Below are positions 11,373 to 22,409 of a stretch of 64,000 nucleotides of DNA, in pieces; the first letter of the stretch is position 1, and the number at the start of each line of letters is the position of its first letter. The stretch is from positions 434,001 through 498,000 of the forward strand of contig OX335650.1 of the NCBI GenBank assembly GCA_946894095.1. Reading direction: 5' to 3'. The position numbers were made by a program, and so were the translations under genes. The notes under the pieces were generated by a model, which saw nothing but the letters and a program-made list of their open reading frames with translations, made no database searches and was not told the origin of the DNA. This DNA is from Incurvaria masculella (lineage: Eukaryota > Arthropoda > Insecta > Lepidoptera > Incurvariidae).

Positions 11373-12050
11373 AGGCAATGTAAGGATAAATTTTACCTTT
11401 CAAAAGTAACGGAATACAGAAATGAATAACGTGACGGCAGGTCAGGGCAACACAGGGTCAAACCAAAAATTCCCACCGTCTTCGAAGGGAGCTTATTGAT
11501 TGGAAGAAATATCCCGGATGCCAACGACGAAGCGAACAGCTCCTACGCATATTGAGTTCGCAGGCTGGCTGCCTGGAGCGACGGAATGCCTTAGGTGGAG
11601 GCAATTATTAAGATTCATACTAACATGATTAAAATGTTCCTCGTTTGTAGCGAATATTGTGTTTCATTAGAGAATACACATGTGCGTCACTGGAAACGGG
11701 ATACGTCATTATCGTTATAACGAAATGAAGATAATTTTCTTCGCGTCTCACCATGCGAGGAGTGAAAGTATATGTAACAAAACAATATTCCTTGAGACAA
11801 TCCGTAATGAGATACGTAGTGGCAATCACAACACAAAGAAAGTAGCTCGTGAATTCCGTGAAAAGAAACGTCTGGGAGGATTGGGATAAAGTGTCATTGT
11901 GGGATGAACTATATCATAAATTATATTGTTTTTACTTAAAAATTTGGTGTATTTTATATTGTATTACTTGCGTGCATAACATCAACATTTACAAGATCAT
12001 TGAAGTAACCATATCCGAGTACAACCAACATAAAATATTTTTAAATAAAA
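11373..12050. other. Unassigned
   Basis: No gene recognised. The short open frames at 11629-12109 lack known motifs. Confidence 0.35.
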
Positions 12051-12190
12051 AAAGGACCGCCTTCAAAAAAACCGGAACTAAAAAGCAAAAAATAATTAGT
12101 TACTTTTAATGAATGTACGACAAGCTATTTTAATACTAACTAATTATGTACAATTTCTTAATTTTTAATCATCTTTTGAAGTCGGTGCCT
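12051..12190. mobile_element. Short inverted-repeat element (GAAGTCGGT ends)
   Basis: The left end GGACCGCCTTCAAAAAAACC is the imperfect inverse of the right end TTTTGAAGTCGGTGCC, bounding a ~140-bp AT-rich segment. The same GAAGTCGGT terminus recurs at 13496, 43905 and 46055, so it belongs to a repeat family in this region. Confidence 0.5.
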
Positions 12191-12727
12191 TGGGTAGACG
12201 TTCTATAAGGGCTGTAAGTAGTTAGATTAATATTACCTATGGCTAAGAAAGAAATATAAGTAGGTAGCTACTAACATTAACCTACTTAAAGGAAAAAACA
12301 CAAAATCAAAAATTAAATAAACAAACAGGTCGGAAAAACGTATGTAAGTAGGTATTTAGGCAAGTAATTTGTAATTTAAATATTCCCTATAACTTAAACT
12401 AAATACCTAACACAGTAAAAACTAAATATTTACAAGAAAACCCTACAAACTGAACAAACAAACCAATATAAAAACAACGACCACTTATGTGTATGGTAAA
12501 TATTTAGGTAGGTGTAGCTTGTACTTTTTATTCTGCCTAAATACCTACATAACCCAAAACAAAAAAAATACAAAAGAACAGAAAACTATTGGTAGCGACT
12601 TTGAGGCGAACCCTTTAAACTGTTACTAAACCCTACAATGAACGAGCATTATGAGATATGAAACCATTGAGAAATCTCATTTCTAACGAAAGGTAGACCG
12701 GTACCTATCTGGATTCATGAGTTCACG
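12191..12727. other. Unassigned
   Basis: AT-rich with many TAGGTA-type words; no gene or repeat recognised. Confidence 0.35.
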
Positions 12728-12827
12728 GTTCATGAGATAGAGCGCTGGGACAGACGGACGGACGGACGGACAGCGGAAGCTTAGTAATATAGTATCCGTT
12801 GGTACCCTTTGGGTACGGAACCCTAAC
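12728..12827 (+). mobile_element. GACG element, 3' part
   Basis: Begins at GGTTCATGAGATAGAGCG, continues through GACAGACGGACGGACGGACG and ends GGGTACGGAACCCTAAC. The head and middle are missing. Confidence 0.8.
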
Positions 12828-12939
12828 AAGGCAAAACAACGAATGTCCAGAACCGCTGTGCTTCTGAATTTCTCATCCTTCCATTTTTCCGGAGAGTCTG
12901 TTTCTTGCGTAAGTGTTGTATGAAAATGTGTACATACGG

Positions 12940-13515
12940 TCTCGTGTATCCCCTTAACAGTTGAATTTTGTAAAATCACAAGCGAGCCTTTTCGTAAAAA
13001 GAAGTCACTGAAAATTTTAAGTTTCTAGGATAATTGGTTTCGGAGATCTCAACATGAGTGGTTTTCGCCTAAATGTGTTCATTTTGACCTGTTTTACCCC
13101 CCTAATAGTAGAATTTTTAAAAATATTCTCTTCGTAAACATTCCCATCTCAAACAAAACCTACACTGACATTTCTGGGTTCAGCGGCTCTAGAGATAGAA
13201 ATGTGTACAATTTGCCCTCTTTTACCCCCTTCAATACCCCCAACAGTTGAATTAAAAAAAAACCTCTCATACTGAGCAATCTCACCCTTAAAGAAAGCTA
13301 CTGTAACTAAAAAATCATATTTCTGGGTTCGCGGGCTTAAGAAATTCGATGTTTGTTGTATTTAAGTACCAAACTACTGAACCGATTTTGATTAAAAAAA
13401 ATGGGACCAACTAGAAAGTATACCCTTTCGAACAAAAAAAGAATTTTTCAAATCGGTTCAGGGGTCCGACGAATTGAGAACCTCCTCCTTTTTTTCGAAG
13501 TCGGTTAAAAATAAG
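12940..13515 (+). repeat. Diverged internal tandem repeat element
   Basis: Three diverged blocks contain CCCC(T)AA-AGT-GAATT motifs (around 12955, 13105 and 13235) with TTTCTGGGTTC words between them. The segment ends AACCTCCTCC then GAAGTCGGTTAAAAA. The same end occurs alone at 43886-43917 and 46033-46070. I take it as a non-autonomous DNA element with internal repeats; the superfamily is unknown. Confidence 0.5.
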
Positions 13516-13525
13516 GAAATGAATT

Positions 13526-13813
13526 AAAAAAACGGGCCAAGTTCGAGTCGAACTCGCACAAAAAGGGTTCCGTCCCATTTAAAAGAAGATTTAACACAAA
13601 AAAATCACGTTTTTGTATGCCCCCCTTAAATTTTTATAATTTTTTAATTTTATTTTTGTTATAGCGGCAAAAATACACACTCTGTGAAAATTTCAGCTGC
13701 CTACCTATTACGGTTCATGAGATGCAGCCCTATGACAGACGGACAGACGGACGGACAGCGGAAGCATAGTAATAGGGTTCCGTGTTCACCCTTTGGGCAC
13801 GGAACCCTAAAAA
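13526..13813 (+). mobile_element. GACG element, full length
   Basis: AACGGGCCAAGTTCGAGTCG at left, ACAGACGGACAGACGGACGG inside, and GGGCACGGAACCCTAAAAA at right. It follows directly on the preceding repeat. Confidence 0.85.
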
Positions 13814-13899
13814 CTCATCCGCGCGAAAATACGCACTTCATATTAAATCATAAATAATTTGAATACACAGATCTATACAGAATACACACACACACGTCG

Positions 13900-14034
13900 T
13901 GGGACGACATCAAGTGCGTCGGCGGAAAGCAGTGGTTCCGTACCGCTGAGGGCCGGGAGGACTGAAGAAAAATTGGAGAGGCGTATGTCCAGCAGTGGAC
14001 GCAAACACGCTGACTGACTGACTGACTGGCTGAC
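13900..14034 (+). pseudogene. LINE C-terminal fragment (RTE-like) with TGAC tail
   Basis: The + frame starting at 13900 reads WDDIK, then KQWFR, then GEAYVQQWT and stops at 14011. This order (W-D-D-I/V-K ... EAYVQQWT just before the stop) is what I know from the C-terminus of RTE-type LINE polymerases in Lepidoptera. An in-frame TGA at 13963 disrupts it. The 3' end runs straight into CTGACTGACTGACTGGCTGAC, a short tetranucleotide tail as RTE elements carry. The fragment is only about 135 bp, i.e. strongly 5'-truncated. A CA-repeat (13886-13895) lies just upstream. Confidence 0.6.
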
Positions 14035-14152
14035 ACAGATCTATAGAATAATTGGATATTTTTTTCTCAGCTTAAAAATATGTATCGCTGCTGTATTATA
14101 TTAGCACGAACTGTATCCCTATAATAGTTTTTTTCAATCCACATGAATAAAA

Positions 14153-14434
14153 TACAAGTGCGAGTCGGACTCGCACACGAAGGGTTCCGTACCATCGTAA
14201 AAAAAAACACGTTTTTTTGTATGGGAGCCCCCTTTAATTTTAATTATTTTTTAATCTTACCTATTTGTTGTTATAGCGGCAAAATAAATACACACTCTGT
14301 GAAAATTTCAGCTGTCTACCTGTTACGGTTACTGAGATACAGCCCTGTGACAGACGGACGGACGGACGGACGGACGGACAGCGGAGGCTTAGTAATCGGG
14401 TTCCGTTTTCACCCTTTGGGTACGGAACCCTAAT
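14153..14434 (+). mobile_element. GACG element, nearly full length
   Basis: Starts at CAAGTGCGAGTCGGACTCGC (the AACCGGCC leader is lost). It carries five GACG units and ends GGGTACGGAACCCTAAT. It keeps the perfect 19-nt palindrome in the head. Confidence 0.9.
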
Positions 14435-15198
14435 AAAAACGAAACAATGTTACATTATCTCAACATGATTTTTATCTTGGAAAGAAGTATATTTAAAAAA
14501 ACATGGCCATGATTATCCAAGTATCCTCACTCAATCCCGCTGAGCTATTGCAGGACAAATGCAATAAAAAACACCGCTATATTTTCACAAGAGGCACTTA
14601 AAAATGTACCCACATTTAGTTAAAATGCTACATCGTTGTTAGATTAGCTGGATGTTCGTATCGAGTGGAATTCGTACACACCAAGTTGTGTAACGTCTGG
14701 GCAGTTGTTACCGAAGCCGGCTGAACGCTCGAACAAGATGGCTGCTACAAAAAAGGAAAGAACGAAACTCTCAAAAACTTGCTCCAAGTTTCCTCTTTAC
14801 ACAATTAAAAAGTTGTTCTGTTTGCCGCAATCTCTCCATCTGGGAGGGTTGGACTGGCATCTTTCTTAGGAATCACGTCTGCATTAGGATTCGTTACGCG
14901 TTTTATTCTATTTCACTGGACATCGAGGTTGATTTGAGTATTGAATTTCCTAGTTGCGATTTCAAGTGAAATGTATTTTGTCAGATTCTTATTTCTGTTG
15001 TTTGATTGTGATATTCATTCTGTTGGCAGAAATAATATTAATTACAACGATTGTTGTTTTTTGTGTAGGCTGTAGAGAAAGCACCAACCAGTTTTTGTCA
15101 GATTCGATATTGTAAGATACTGTGAATGGACTAAGAATCATGTTAATATGATTTTAGTGTATTACACCATATAACTACATATTTTCACCTTTACCTAC
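14435..15198. other. Unassigned
   Basis: No gene or repeat recognised. Confidence 0.35.
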
Positions 15199-15321
15199 TA
15201 AAGTTGTATTCAGAGTGGGCAGACTAACTTGAATCCGCCGGACTAAACCGGTTTTTGTATGGTTAGTGTAGTGCTAATCTCGTACTAAGATTTGACAGGT
15301 GCTCTCTGAATACGAACTTTA
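15199..15321. mobile_element. MITE with 18-bp inverted ends
   Basis: TAAAGTTGTATTCAGAG at left and CTCTGAATACGAACTTTA at right are inverted copies with one indel, bounding 123 bp. TA lies at each edge, compatible with a TA-target (Tc1/mariner-type) MITE. Confidence 0.65.
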
Positions 15322-15327
15322 ATCTCA

Positions 15328-15390
15328 GTTTAACGTGGAATCCGAACCACGAACGAGTTCCTTAGTCGGCTCTTGCAACAAGCGTAGGAA
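15328..15390 (-). mobile_element. SINE head fragment, third head type
   Basis: On the minus strand it reads TTGCAAGAGCCGACTAAGG, then TTCGTGGTTCGGATTCCACG, then AACTGAG. The second part is the start of the shared SINE body. The first part is neither the tRNA nor the 5S head. The same head occurs at about 32441-32500 and 39441-39490. Confidence 0.55.
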
Positions 15391-16145
15391 GAAATGCAGT
15401 GGACTCAATTGTATAATTTTTTTCGGGCCGGAACCCGCACAGCACAAATACAAGTACTTTTATTTTCTTTGAAAATAAAATTTATAATTTATTTTTGTTT
15501 CATAGCCAATGAATTACAAACTTTTCAAAAGCCTATTGCAAGGAGAACATCTCATCAAAGTGTTCCACAGCAAGCGTACATAGTGCGAGCGTCTCACATA
15601 ATGTGGCACTAAACTCCTTTGACAATGCCCCCTGGAAGCCGCAGCGCGGGTCTCCGTATCGCTGAAGGGAATCTATTACACGCTCTCTAATTTCCGGAAC
15701 CTGGCTCGTCGCCACTGATGTCGATGAGATCCCGCGGGAGCGCAGTCGGCCGGCGGCGGCGGGCGGCGGAGGTGGCGGTGTTTCGGGATAATGACGATCC
15801 CGACGCGGCGACGAGACTCGAGCTCGCCACGACACTTCTACGTCACCACTCGTTACCATTTCGACACGCAGACGTGACGTCTCAAATAATATTTTTGTCC
15901 AAAAAATCTTATGCTGAGATTCATAGATATTACTCATCATAGCCAAAGTATGGCTTCCGAATGTCAAATTCGTCATTCATTCAATAAATTTTATGTAAAA
16001 ACTGTCAGTCCGAAGAAATACTTTGGCTTAGCCAAGTTCTCAATGTAATATGGCATACGCAAGACTCACGAGTAAGAGACCCACAACGACGCTGAGGGCT
16101 TTTGAAAATTTTCCGGGACTGCAAAAATAAAACCGGCCATCCAAG
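15391..16145. other. Unassigned; CpG-rich core at 15.7-15.85 kb
   Basis: A 147-codon minus frame (15976-15533) and a 74-codon plus frame cross a GGC/CCG-rich core. Neither has a motif I recognise. Base composition explains openness on both strands, though a remnant host exon cannot be excluded. Confidence 0.3.
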
Positions 16146-16260
16146 TGCTATACTACCTTTCAAAGAACTATGGCCACATATGGGAAAGCAGTCCCCAGTC
16201 CCTGCTGGCGTCCGTTGAATCAATTCTGCGCCGAGCGGTCTTTGGTTTTTAGGGTAGCTC
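16146..16260 (+). pseudogene. LINE polymerase fragment (L2/CR1-like C-terminal region)
   Basis: The frame starting at 16172 reads GHIWESSPQSLLASVESILRR followed by AVF. It has the pattern of the post-polymerase region of L2/CR1-type LINEs (W-G-x-A-P ... L-x-x-I-Q-R-R-A-V/A-R). A stop follows at about 16250. It is a short decayed piece. A related C-terminal fragment lies at 41645-42099. Confidence 0.5.
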
Positions 16261-17040
16261 AGCCTCTTCTTCGAATCTCCAGAAAAAAATGCAATCAAAG
16301 AAAGACATGCCGAATACTTTTACTTAATAAGCAACGAACAAAATAAGACAAACCATCTACTAAACAGATAAATACTCATGTTTAACAGACTATCGATACC
16401 AATAGTTACTGAAAGAAAGCAGAAAATCAAAGATAATATGGTTCTGAAAAAACCCAGAAACTGAATTGTGCACTATTTGAAAACCTATTAATAAGTGGCT
16501 GTGAAGATGATGGAAAAAAATCGCCTGTTACTTCCGCGTTTGTAAGTACCACCTCAAATGTACCGACTTTTCAGGACTTTTCAATGAGGCAGTACAAGAA
16601 AAACATTGTTAATGTAACAAGGGCTTAGTTAGAAGTAGTGAAGTTAAATATAATATTACATTTTACACTTGGGTTTTGAAGAACAATTATCTGAACATGA
16701 CAATTATTCAAACTAATCCATGGTCGTAAACTAGAATATGTGGTGGTCGGAAACTGAGTAAAGTGGTCGAAAACTAATTTTTTTACCATTTTTTTAGTTT
16801 GATTTTTTTTTTTAAATAACTACTGAATCTGCACTGATTATATAATTTTAACTTTCAACTAAAATTGCCAAACTCCTTTTATGAATACTAAAAGTCTATA
16901 CATCATTAATAAAAATATTTTTTATTTCAGTTTGAAGTTCGAAAAGTAACTAACTGGTCGTAAACTGACGCAATAGCTGCCTCGTCACTACACTACCGGT
17001 GACACGAAAATAATTATTTCCCCTTTTTAAACCTTAATAT
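16261..17040. other. Unassigned AT-rich
   Basis: No gene recognised. GGTCG(T/G)AAACT words recur at about 16722, 16748, 16766 and 16955, as if part of a short diverged repeat. Confidence 0.35.
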
Positions 17041-17353
17041 ACGTATAGGGTGGTGGCTGAAAAACAGCGCCGCCTGTGAAGTGTACTGCTTCACAGGCGA
17101 TTACTGGCTGAGCCTCCTAACCCATTCATGTAACAACAATAATATGTTATAATCTTAAGATTGCACATCCCATGCTTATCTTTTTTTACTTTTTTTCTCT
17201 GTTTATTTCTACAACATTTGTATTTTTGTTTTGTTTGTATTATTGTTTAAATAGTTAAAGTGCAATTGTACTACTGTTATTAGTTATATGCCTATTATTT
17301 TTGTTGTTTTTTTGAATAAACAATTTTTTTTCTTTCTTTCTTTCTTTCTTTCT
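17041..17353 (+). mobile_element. LINE 3' UTR with (TTTC)n tail
   Basis: A GC-rich hairpin (CGCCTGTGAAG-tgtactg-CTTCACAGGCG, 17071-17099) is followed by an AT-rich trailer, GAATAAACAA and a CTTT microsatellite (17330-17353). The layout fits the 3' end of a LINE: hairpin, polyadenylation-like AATAAA, simple repeat. The LINE clade is unknown and no coding part adjoins. A 46-bp stretch after the tail (17354-17399) resembles the coding fragment at 41707-41750. Confidence 0.5.
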
Positions 17354-17399
17354 TCTACACAATCATGGACGTTGTTCTGTGGAACTTCCATTATTTGCA

Positions 17400-18526
17400 A
17401 TGCATTGCCTCACATCAGAGATATCACGAAGTCAGCGCAGTGTGAGCATGCAGAATCGGGACCTGGGCACTGGTTGAGGTTTGATCAGGTGAAATCCTTC
17501 CAGGTGAATAATTCGGGAGGCCATCGAAATCAGCAAGCACATGTACTTCAATCGTGAAGATTCCTACCGTCTTTCGCCCATATGGAAACCTGTGCTGAAT
17601 AAGCTGAAAACTGATTTTCGGAGAGGTGCACCGACAACCGACGTCGAGGAAAACACATTCAGTGTTTTTTGCACTTCACACGAAATTCGGACCGCAGCTA
17701 ATCAAATTGCTAAAGCAAATGTACGAGTGTTGCCATGGATGCTGAGGAGTCAAGCAGAGCGACGGGTAGCCAGTAACGTGCCTACCTCCGTCGCGACAGG
17801 CACGTTCTCCTGAAGATGGAGCCCATGTGAGGTTTCGAAACGTCGAACAGCACGTCCTGCGCACGCGCGGTAAGCCATCAAACTAAATATTATAGTTATG
17901 TCCCGCGTAAGTTTTAAAATATTGACATGTAGTTGTTTCTTATACTTATTTGGAAATAATATAAATGACGTAAGTAAGCTCACAGGCAGCTCGCGGAGAA
18001 GTACCGCACGTGCGTGGGAGGGCTAAAGACACAAGTCGGGGAGTCTTTAATGAGATTGGGCCGGAGCGAGCGCGGAGGTTTCACCGATTCTTCTCGTTTT
18101 TGTTCTAATTAGATGACTCAAGGGTTAATAATGTCGTGCTCGTCCAAAATTGGTGAAAGGTCCCTGAAAAGGCTCTGGGATTTCCTACATGCATATGTAT
18201 TACAAAAAAAAAACGAATCACTATAACACATGCGTATGTTAGCTGAGCGGATAAAACCATTACGGATTATTTGTCGGAGTTGAGTGAGTTCGAATCCCAT
18301 TGCAATGGTTTCTTATATAGTCGATCTTGAGATGACCTAAATTAATAGGTTGATTGAAAACTAGAAAGATTGAAGCCTGCTGAATTCGGATCCACCGAAA
18401 TTCGTGAAACATATCGAAATGAAGAGCAATAATTGTTCTAGTTTTCTTGGTAACAAAGCCATCAATTTAACCTATCATTGTACCTTTATAACAAAATCGC
18501 TAAAAGCATATATTAGATATCCATGA
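17400..18526. other. Unassigned
   Basis: Short open frames near 17288-17983 lack recognisable motifs and overlap on opposite strands. Nothing supported. Confidence 0.3.
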
Positions 18527-18980
18527 ATGGTTGCATACTCAAATACAATAAATATCATTAGCCAGGTCAAAGAGGATTGTGACGGAGTTATAAATTCAAG
18601 CACAGGAGGTCGTTGGAATGAAGATACTAAGGAGCTAGAATTTAATGATAACGTCAATGCCCGTGCGGAGGTAACGTTCACGAATTTACGAGCGACCGCA
18701 GGTGCGTTCGAAGTTGCGTTCTGTGGCCAGGCGTACCCGGTGGTAACAAAGGTAGGAGGGAAATAACGTTCGGAATTCATCGAAGTAGCCAACTTTATAA
18801 GACATTCTTCGAGCGGTTGGCATTCATGTCGGCGGCGCGGCGGTGACGCGGGGCGCCTGCGCGCCGTGTGGGATAAAGTTTGATTACGCGTGAAATTGTT
18901 TCGAAGCCAACTCTATAGCCCTTCTAGTGCGGGTCGCTACGCCCTCTCAGCGAGCCTGAATACCTCGCTGTCTATACGTC
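18527..18980 (+). promoter_or_regulatory. CpG-rich patch, possible host promoter / 5' region
   Basis: From about 18600 to 19090 CpG density rises sharply and no repeat family is recognisable, unlike most of the window. TTTATAAG at 18794-18801 could be a TATA box, with a GC-rich leader downstream. A frame at 18527-18766 is open but the opposite strand is open as well. I infer a possible promoter for the short ORF at 18988; no direct evidence of transcription is visible. Confidence 0.3.
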
Positions 18981-18987
18981 GGTCAAC

Positions 18988-19158
18988 ATGTTTCGCATTC
19001 ACTCTGTGAACTTGTTAATTTTGAGTTTAACCGTCGCCTCGGTGTGTGCGATTCGTGCGTTAGTTTATATGTTGGAGTTTAAGCCCGACAATGGTATGCT
19101 AATGTTCGCACTTGAACGTGGGAATTATTGCGCCAATTTGGACAATTACCTAGGTTAA
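18988..19158 (+). CDS. Short ORF with signal-peptide-like start, possible first exon
   Basis: A 56-codon frame starts at an ATG preceded by GTCAAC, an acceptable insect start context. The product begins MFRIH followed by a hydrophobic run (VNLLILSLTVASVCA, residues about 7-21) and small residues suited to signal-peptidase cleavage near residue 21-24. That suggests a secreted or membrane protein. The remainder includes YMLEFKPDNG and is not recognised. A donor-like ATG|GTATGC at 19093/19094 would truncate it to a 35-residue first exon in phase 1. The CpG-rich upstream sequence and absence of repeat hallmarks favour host origin, but there is no homology evidence, and a chance ORF is possible. 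Confidence 0.35.
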   Translation: MFRIHSVNLLILSLTVASVCAIRALVYMLEFKPDNGMLMFALERGNYCANLDNYLG

Positions 19159-19777
19159 TGATCAAAGCATGTTAAAGAACGCTTTATTTTCAAAATATAT
19201 GCCTTTTTGATTCTATTTTGCCAAAAATACTGCAAAAGTAACTCAGAATTACGGGACATGACAATCTGGTTTACCAAGACTAAATGAAATTAAAAGAACC
19301 AATGAAAATAATTTGACATCTGGATTCCTTTTCACTTGCGTACAAAGGCATAATGAGATTAGCACGCCCTAAGTATATTGAAGCCAGAAAATAAGAACCG
19401 AGATGGCGAGGAAATAAGAAAAGATTTTGTTACAAATTAACAAAAACGCCTATAGGCTAGTCCACTGGAGGGCCAGTCCCTAGGCGAATACATTCCTAGA
19501 AAAGTCTTCCTCGCTAAGTCCAGTTGGAAAATATGGAGATTGCTATTGTATATATTTATTAGCTCAAATAAATTCTTATGTCAGTCGTAAAGGTGGTAAA
19601 TAATATGTAACCATTTTCTAATAAATATGAGGTTATACAGAACCGTATAAATCAATTAATTGTAATTCGATATTTTTGGTCTTGGCATTCCACTTAAAAA
19701 AAATAATCGAATTTTGTGCATTACCTCAAATCAATTATTTAAATAAGTCTTATAATAGGAACAACAATATAGGTCAT
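19159..19777. other. Unassigned
   Basis: AT-rich, nothing recognised. Confidence 0.35.
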
Positions 19778-20097
19778 TTTTAGGGTTTCGTACCCAAAGG
19801 GTGAAAACGGAACCCTATTACTAAGCCTCCGCCGTCCGTCCGTCCGTCCGTCCGTCCGTCCGTCCGTCCTTCCGTATGTCACAGGGCTGTATCTCAGTAA
19901 CCATAACAGATAGACAGCTGAAATTTTCACAGAGTGTGTATTTATTTTGCCGCTATAACAACAAATAGGTAACATAAAAAAATAATTAAAATTAAAGGGG
20001 GCCCCATACAAAAAAAATATTTTTTTGTATTAAATCTTTTACGATGGTACGGAACCCTTCTTGTGCGAGTCCGACTCGAACTTGGCCGGTTTTTTTT
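19778..20097 (-). mobile_element. GACG element, full length
   Basis: Reverse orientation: GGGTTTCGTACCCAAAGGGT at the low end, eight CCGT units, and CGAACTTGGCCGGTTTTTTT at the high end. The following LINE starts within about 50 bases. Confidence 0.9.
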
Positions 20098-20145
20098 AAA
20101 TGGGCTTTCGTAACCAAATCAAAAAAATAATTAAGTAGCTGATAA

Positions 20146-21129
20146 CAATCAAAGGAGCTTAAATGCATCAAATGCAAAGCAAGTAAGTCGATAATTAAAT
20201 CAGATAGCAAAACAAACAAACGTGATGCCTCTCTCCCTCCCACTCCGCTGCTGGCACCGGCGGCTGCGCGCTCGCCGTCATTGGACAGCACGACCCGCAC
20301 TACACCGGTGCTGCCACACTCCGAATCAACTCCCACAATTACGGGTAAATTCGAACCGCCAACAGGTGCCGACACCACTCCGATCGTAGTGGATGCTCTA
20401 ACAAAGCTGCAGCAAGATGTCACTAAAATGCTGCTATCCCAAGCTACCATCCAAACTACTCTCGATCAGGTAAAAATAACCATAAACTCATATGGTGACC
20501 GGCTCAAGGAGCTGGAGGATCGCGCAGACAAGTTTGACAAACAAAATAAAAAAGTGAGCTCACTGGATGCAGAGGTGCAGCACCTCAGGCTGGAAGTCTC
20601 GAGACTCCAAGCGCAACGCGACGATGATGAACAGAAATTCCTAGCAGATCGCTTGGAAATCAAGAGAATCCCTGCGGAGGCCGGCAGCGACCTCGAGACC
20701 GTGCTCACTATTGCGAAGAACCTTCAATGCTCCATTGCATCAACCGACATCAAGGTAGAACGCATACCGATCACTCAAAAACAATCCGTGAAGGAATCCA
20801 GTATATCAGTCCAATTCGCAAACAAGGAAGCTCGAGATGCATTTCTGATGAAATTCCGCTCCAAACGCCCAAACACAGCACGGGCCCTGGGACTTCGCAC
20901 CACTTCCGCCAGCGAAGTACCAATATACGTTAACGAGCAACTTACCCGCCGGAAGCGGCAACTCCTGTACGCAGCGAAGACTTTCGCGCGTGAACACAAC
21001 ATCAAATATGTATGGATCAAGCAAGGACAGGTTCTAATGAAAAGGAATTCCGAAGAACGAAAATATTTTGTTGTGAAGAATGAAAGGGACATTGGACTAT
21101 TTTTTCGTAAGCCAGCCTCAGAAGACTAG
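20146..21129 (+). pseudogene. LINE 2 ORF1 (nucleic-acid chaperone-like, FP-type C-terminus)
   Basis: The frame opens after a TAA at 20143 and has no early ATG. It begins with CIKCK, possibly the last half of a lost N-terminal zinc finger. A helical coiled-coil segment follows (roughly 20380-20660, LKELEDRADKFDKQ to VSRLQAQRDDDE). The C-terminal half includes YVNEQLTRRKRQLLYAAK, then YVWIKQGQVLMKRN, then VVKNERDI. I associate this pattern with the FP-protein-like domain found in ORF1 of many insect LINEs. ORF1 proteins bind the LINE RNA to form the transposition particle. It lies 5' of ORF2, about 310 bases away. Apart from the missing N-terminus the frame is intact. Confidence 0.7.
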
Positions 21130-21437
21130 CTTCAACGCAAAAAAAGTTATCCTAAGTTTATTTCCTACTGTTTTTCATGTATATCAGCACCGAACACACA
21201 AACACCTGTCACCTACACACAACTATCCCAACACACTCGTACACACTTGCCAACGAAACAAAAAACCTAAATCAATTGGAACTTACCTTTTCGTCTTTAC
21301 CAAACTACAATTACGAACAATACTTGAACAGTACATAATAGTTATTTCCGACCTGATATGCAATATAATTACTACTACTTCTAACAATATAAAACACGAA
21401 ACGAATAGAATCCGAACAATACATTTTTATAGCCTAA

Positions 21438-22409
21438 ATCTCGGACACTTTAAGAAATCACCAAAACACGGAGACCCCTCTTAAAGATCAACTAGACTAC
21501 GATATCGATGATGTCGATATTTTGGACACATTTCTAATTGGCCAACCGGAAATGTGTAAAAGAATGCTACCAAATAATTCAAAATTAAAAACCCTAACAA
21601 TAAACATAAGAAGTGTAAACCAAAACTACGAAAATCTAGAAGTGTTTCTACACAGGGCTGACATCTCCTTTGACGTCATCATTTTGACCGAATGCTGGAT
21701 AAACGCCAACACATATTTACCGAAACCAATGCCCGGCTATAACAATTATAACACAACAATACATCATAATCAAAATGACGGGGTAATCATTTATGTTAGA
21801 GACAAGTACGACGTCATAGTGAATGAGCCTAAACTCAATGAGGCCACCTATTTGTCCATTCAGTTCGACAATAAAATTACCATACTTGCAGTGTACCGCT
21901 CGCCTAGTTTTAGAAACATAGATCGATTTCTTGTAAGTTTAGATGAACTCTTAGAAAAAAATAAAGACTTCGGAACGCTGATTCTCACTGGCGATATAAA
22001 CATTGATACTATAAAGGAAAATGACAATAACACATCAAGATACCTTTGCCTGCTCGCAGAGCACGGATTATACCCATATATCACTAGGCCAACTAGGGAA
22101 CTTGCATGCCTAGATCACGTCATGATTCGAAGTCGCCTCAAAGTATCCACGGCCATATGCAAGTCACCCCTTACGGATCACTCTCCTGTTCTTGCTTCCG
22201 TTGGGTGCATATCAACAGTTGACGAGCGCCGCCCTACTAAAACTAAATACATTGACTACACAACCATAGCGGAAATACTAAAGACACACGACTGGGCAGC
22301 AGTGACAACGTGCAACGATGTTAACCGTGCTACTGATACTTTTATAGAAATTTACACTTATACATACAAACACAACAATACGCACCTTAACAAGAAAACA
22401 TCGAAATAA
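21438..22409 (+). pseudogene. LINE 2 ORF2 N-terminal part: APE-type endonuclease
   Basis: The frame opens after a TAA at 21435 and lacks an ATG before the domain. Motifs in order: TINIRSVNQNYENL (N-terminal Asn), VIILTECW (catalytic Glu), YRSPSF, TGDINID (D-x-N) and TDHSP (terminal D-H). This is the target-nicking endonuclease of APE-type LINEs, and all these residues are present. The frame closes at 22409. The following coding sequence resumes one frame over at about 22396, so a single-base frameshift lies in the A-rich stretch 22385-22400. Confidence 0.8.

Noticed and set aside
13740..13770. (GACG)n as an independent microsatellite or CRISPR-like array.
   Set aside because: The tetranucleotide sits at the same place in every GACG element, and there are no spacers.
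15533..15976. 147-codon minus-strand ORF.
   Set aside because: It crosses a GGC-repeat-rich stretch with an open antisense frame and no recognisable domain.
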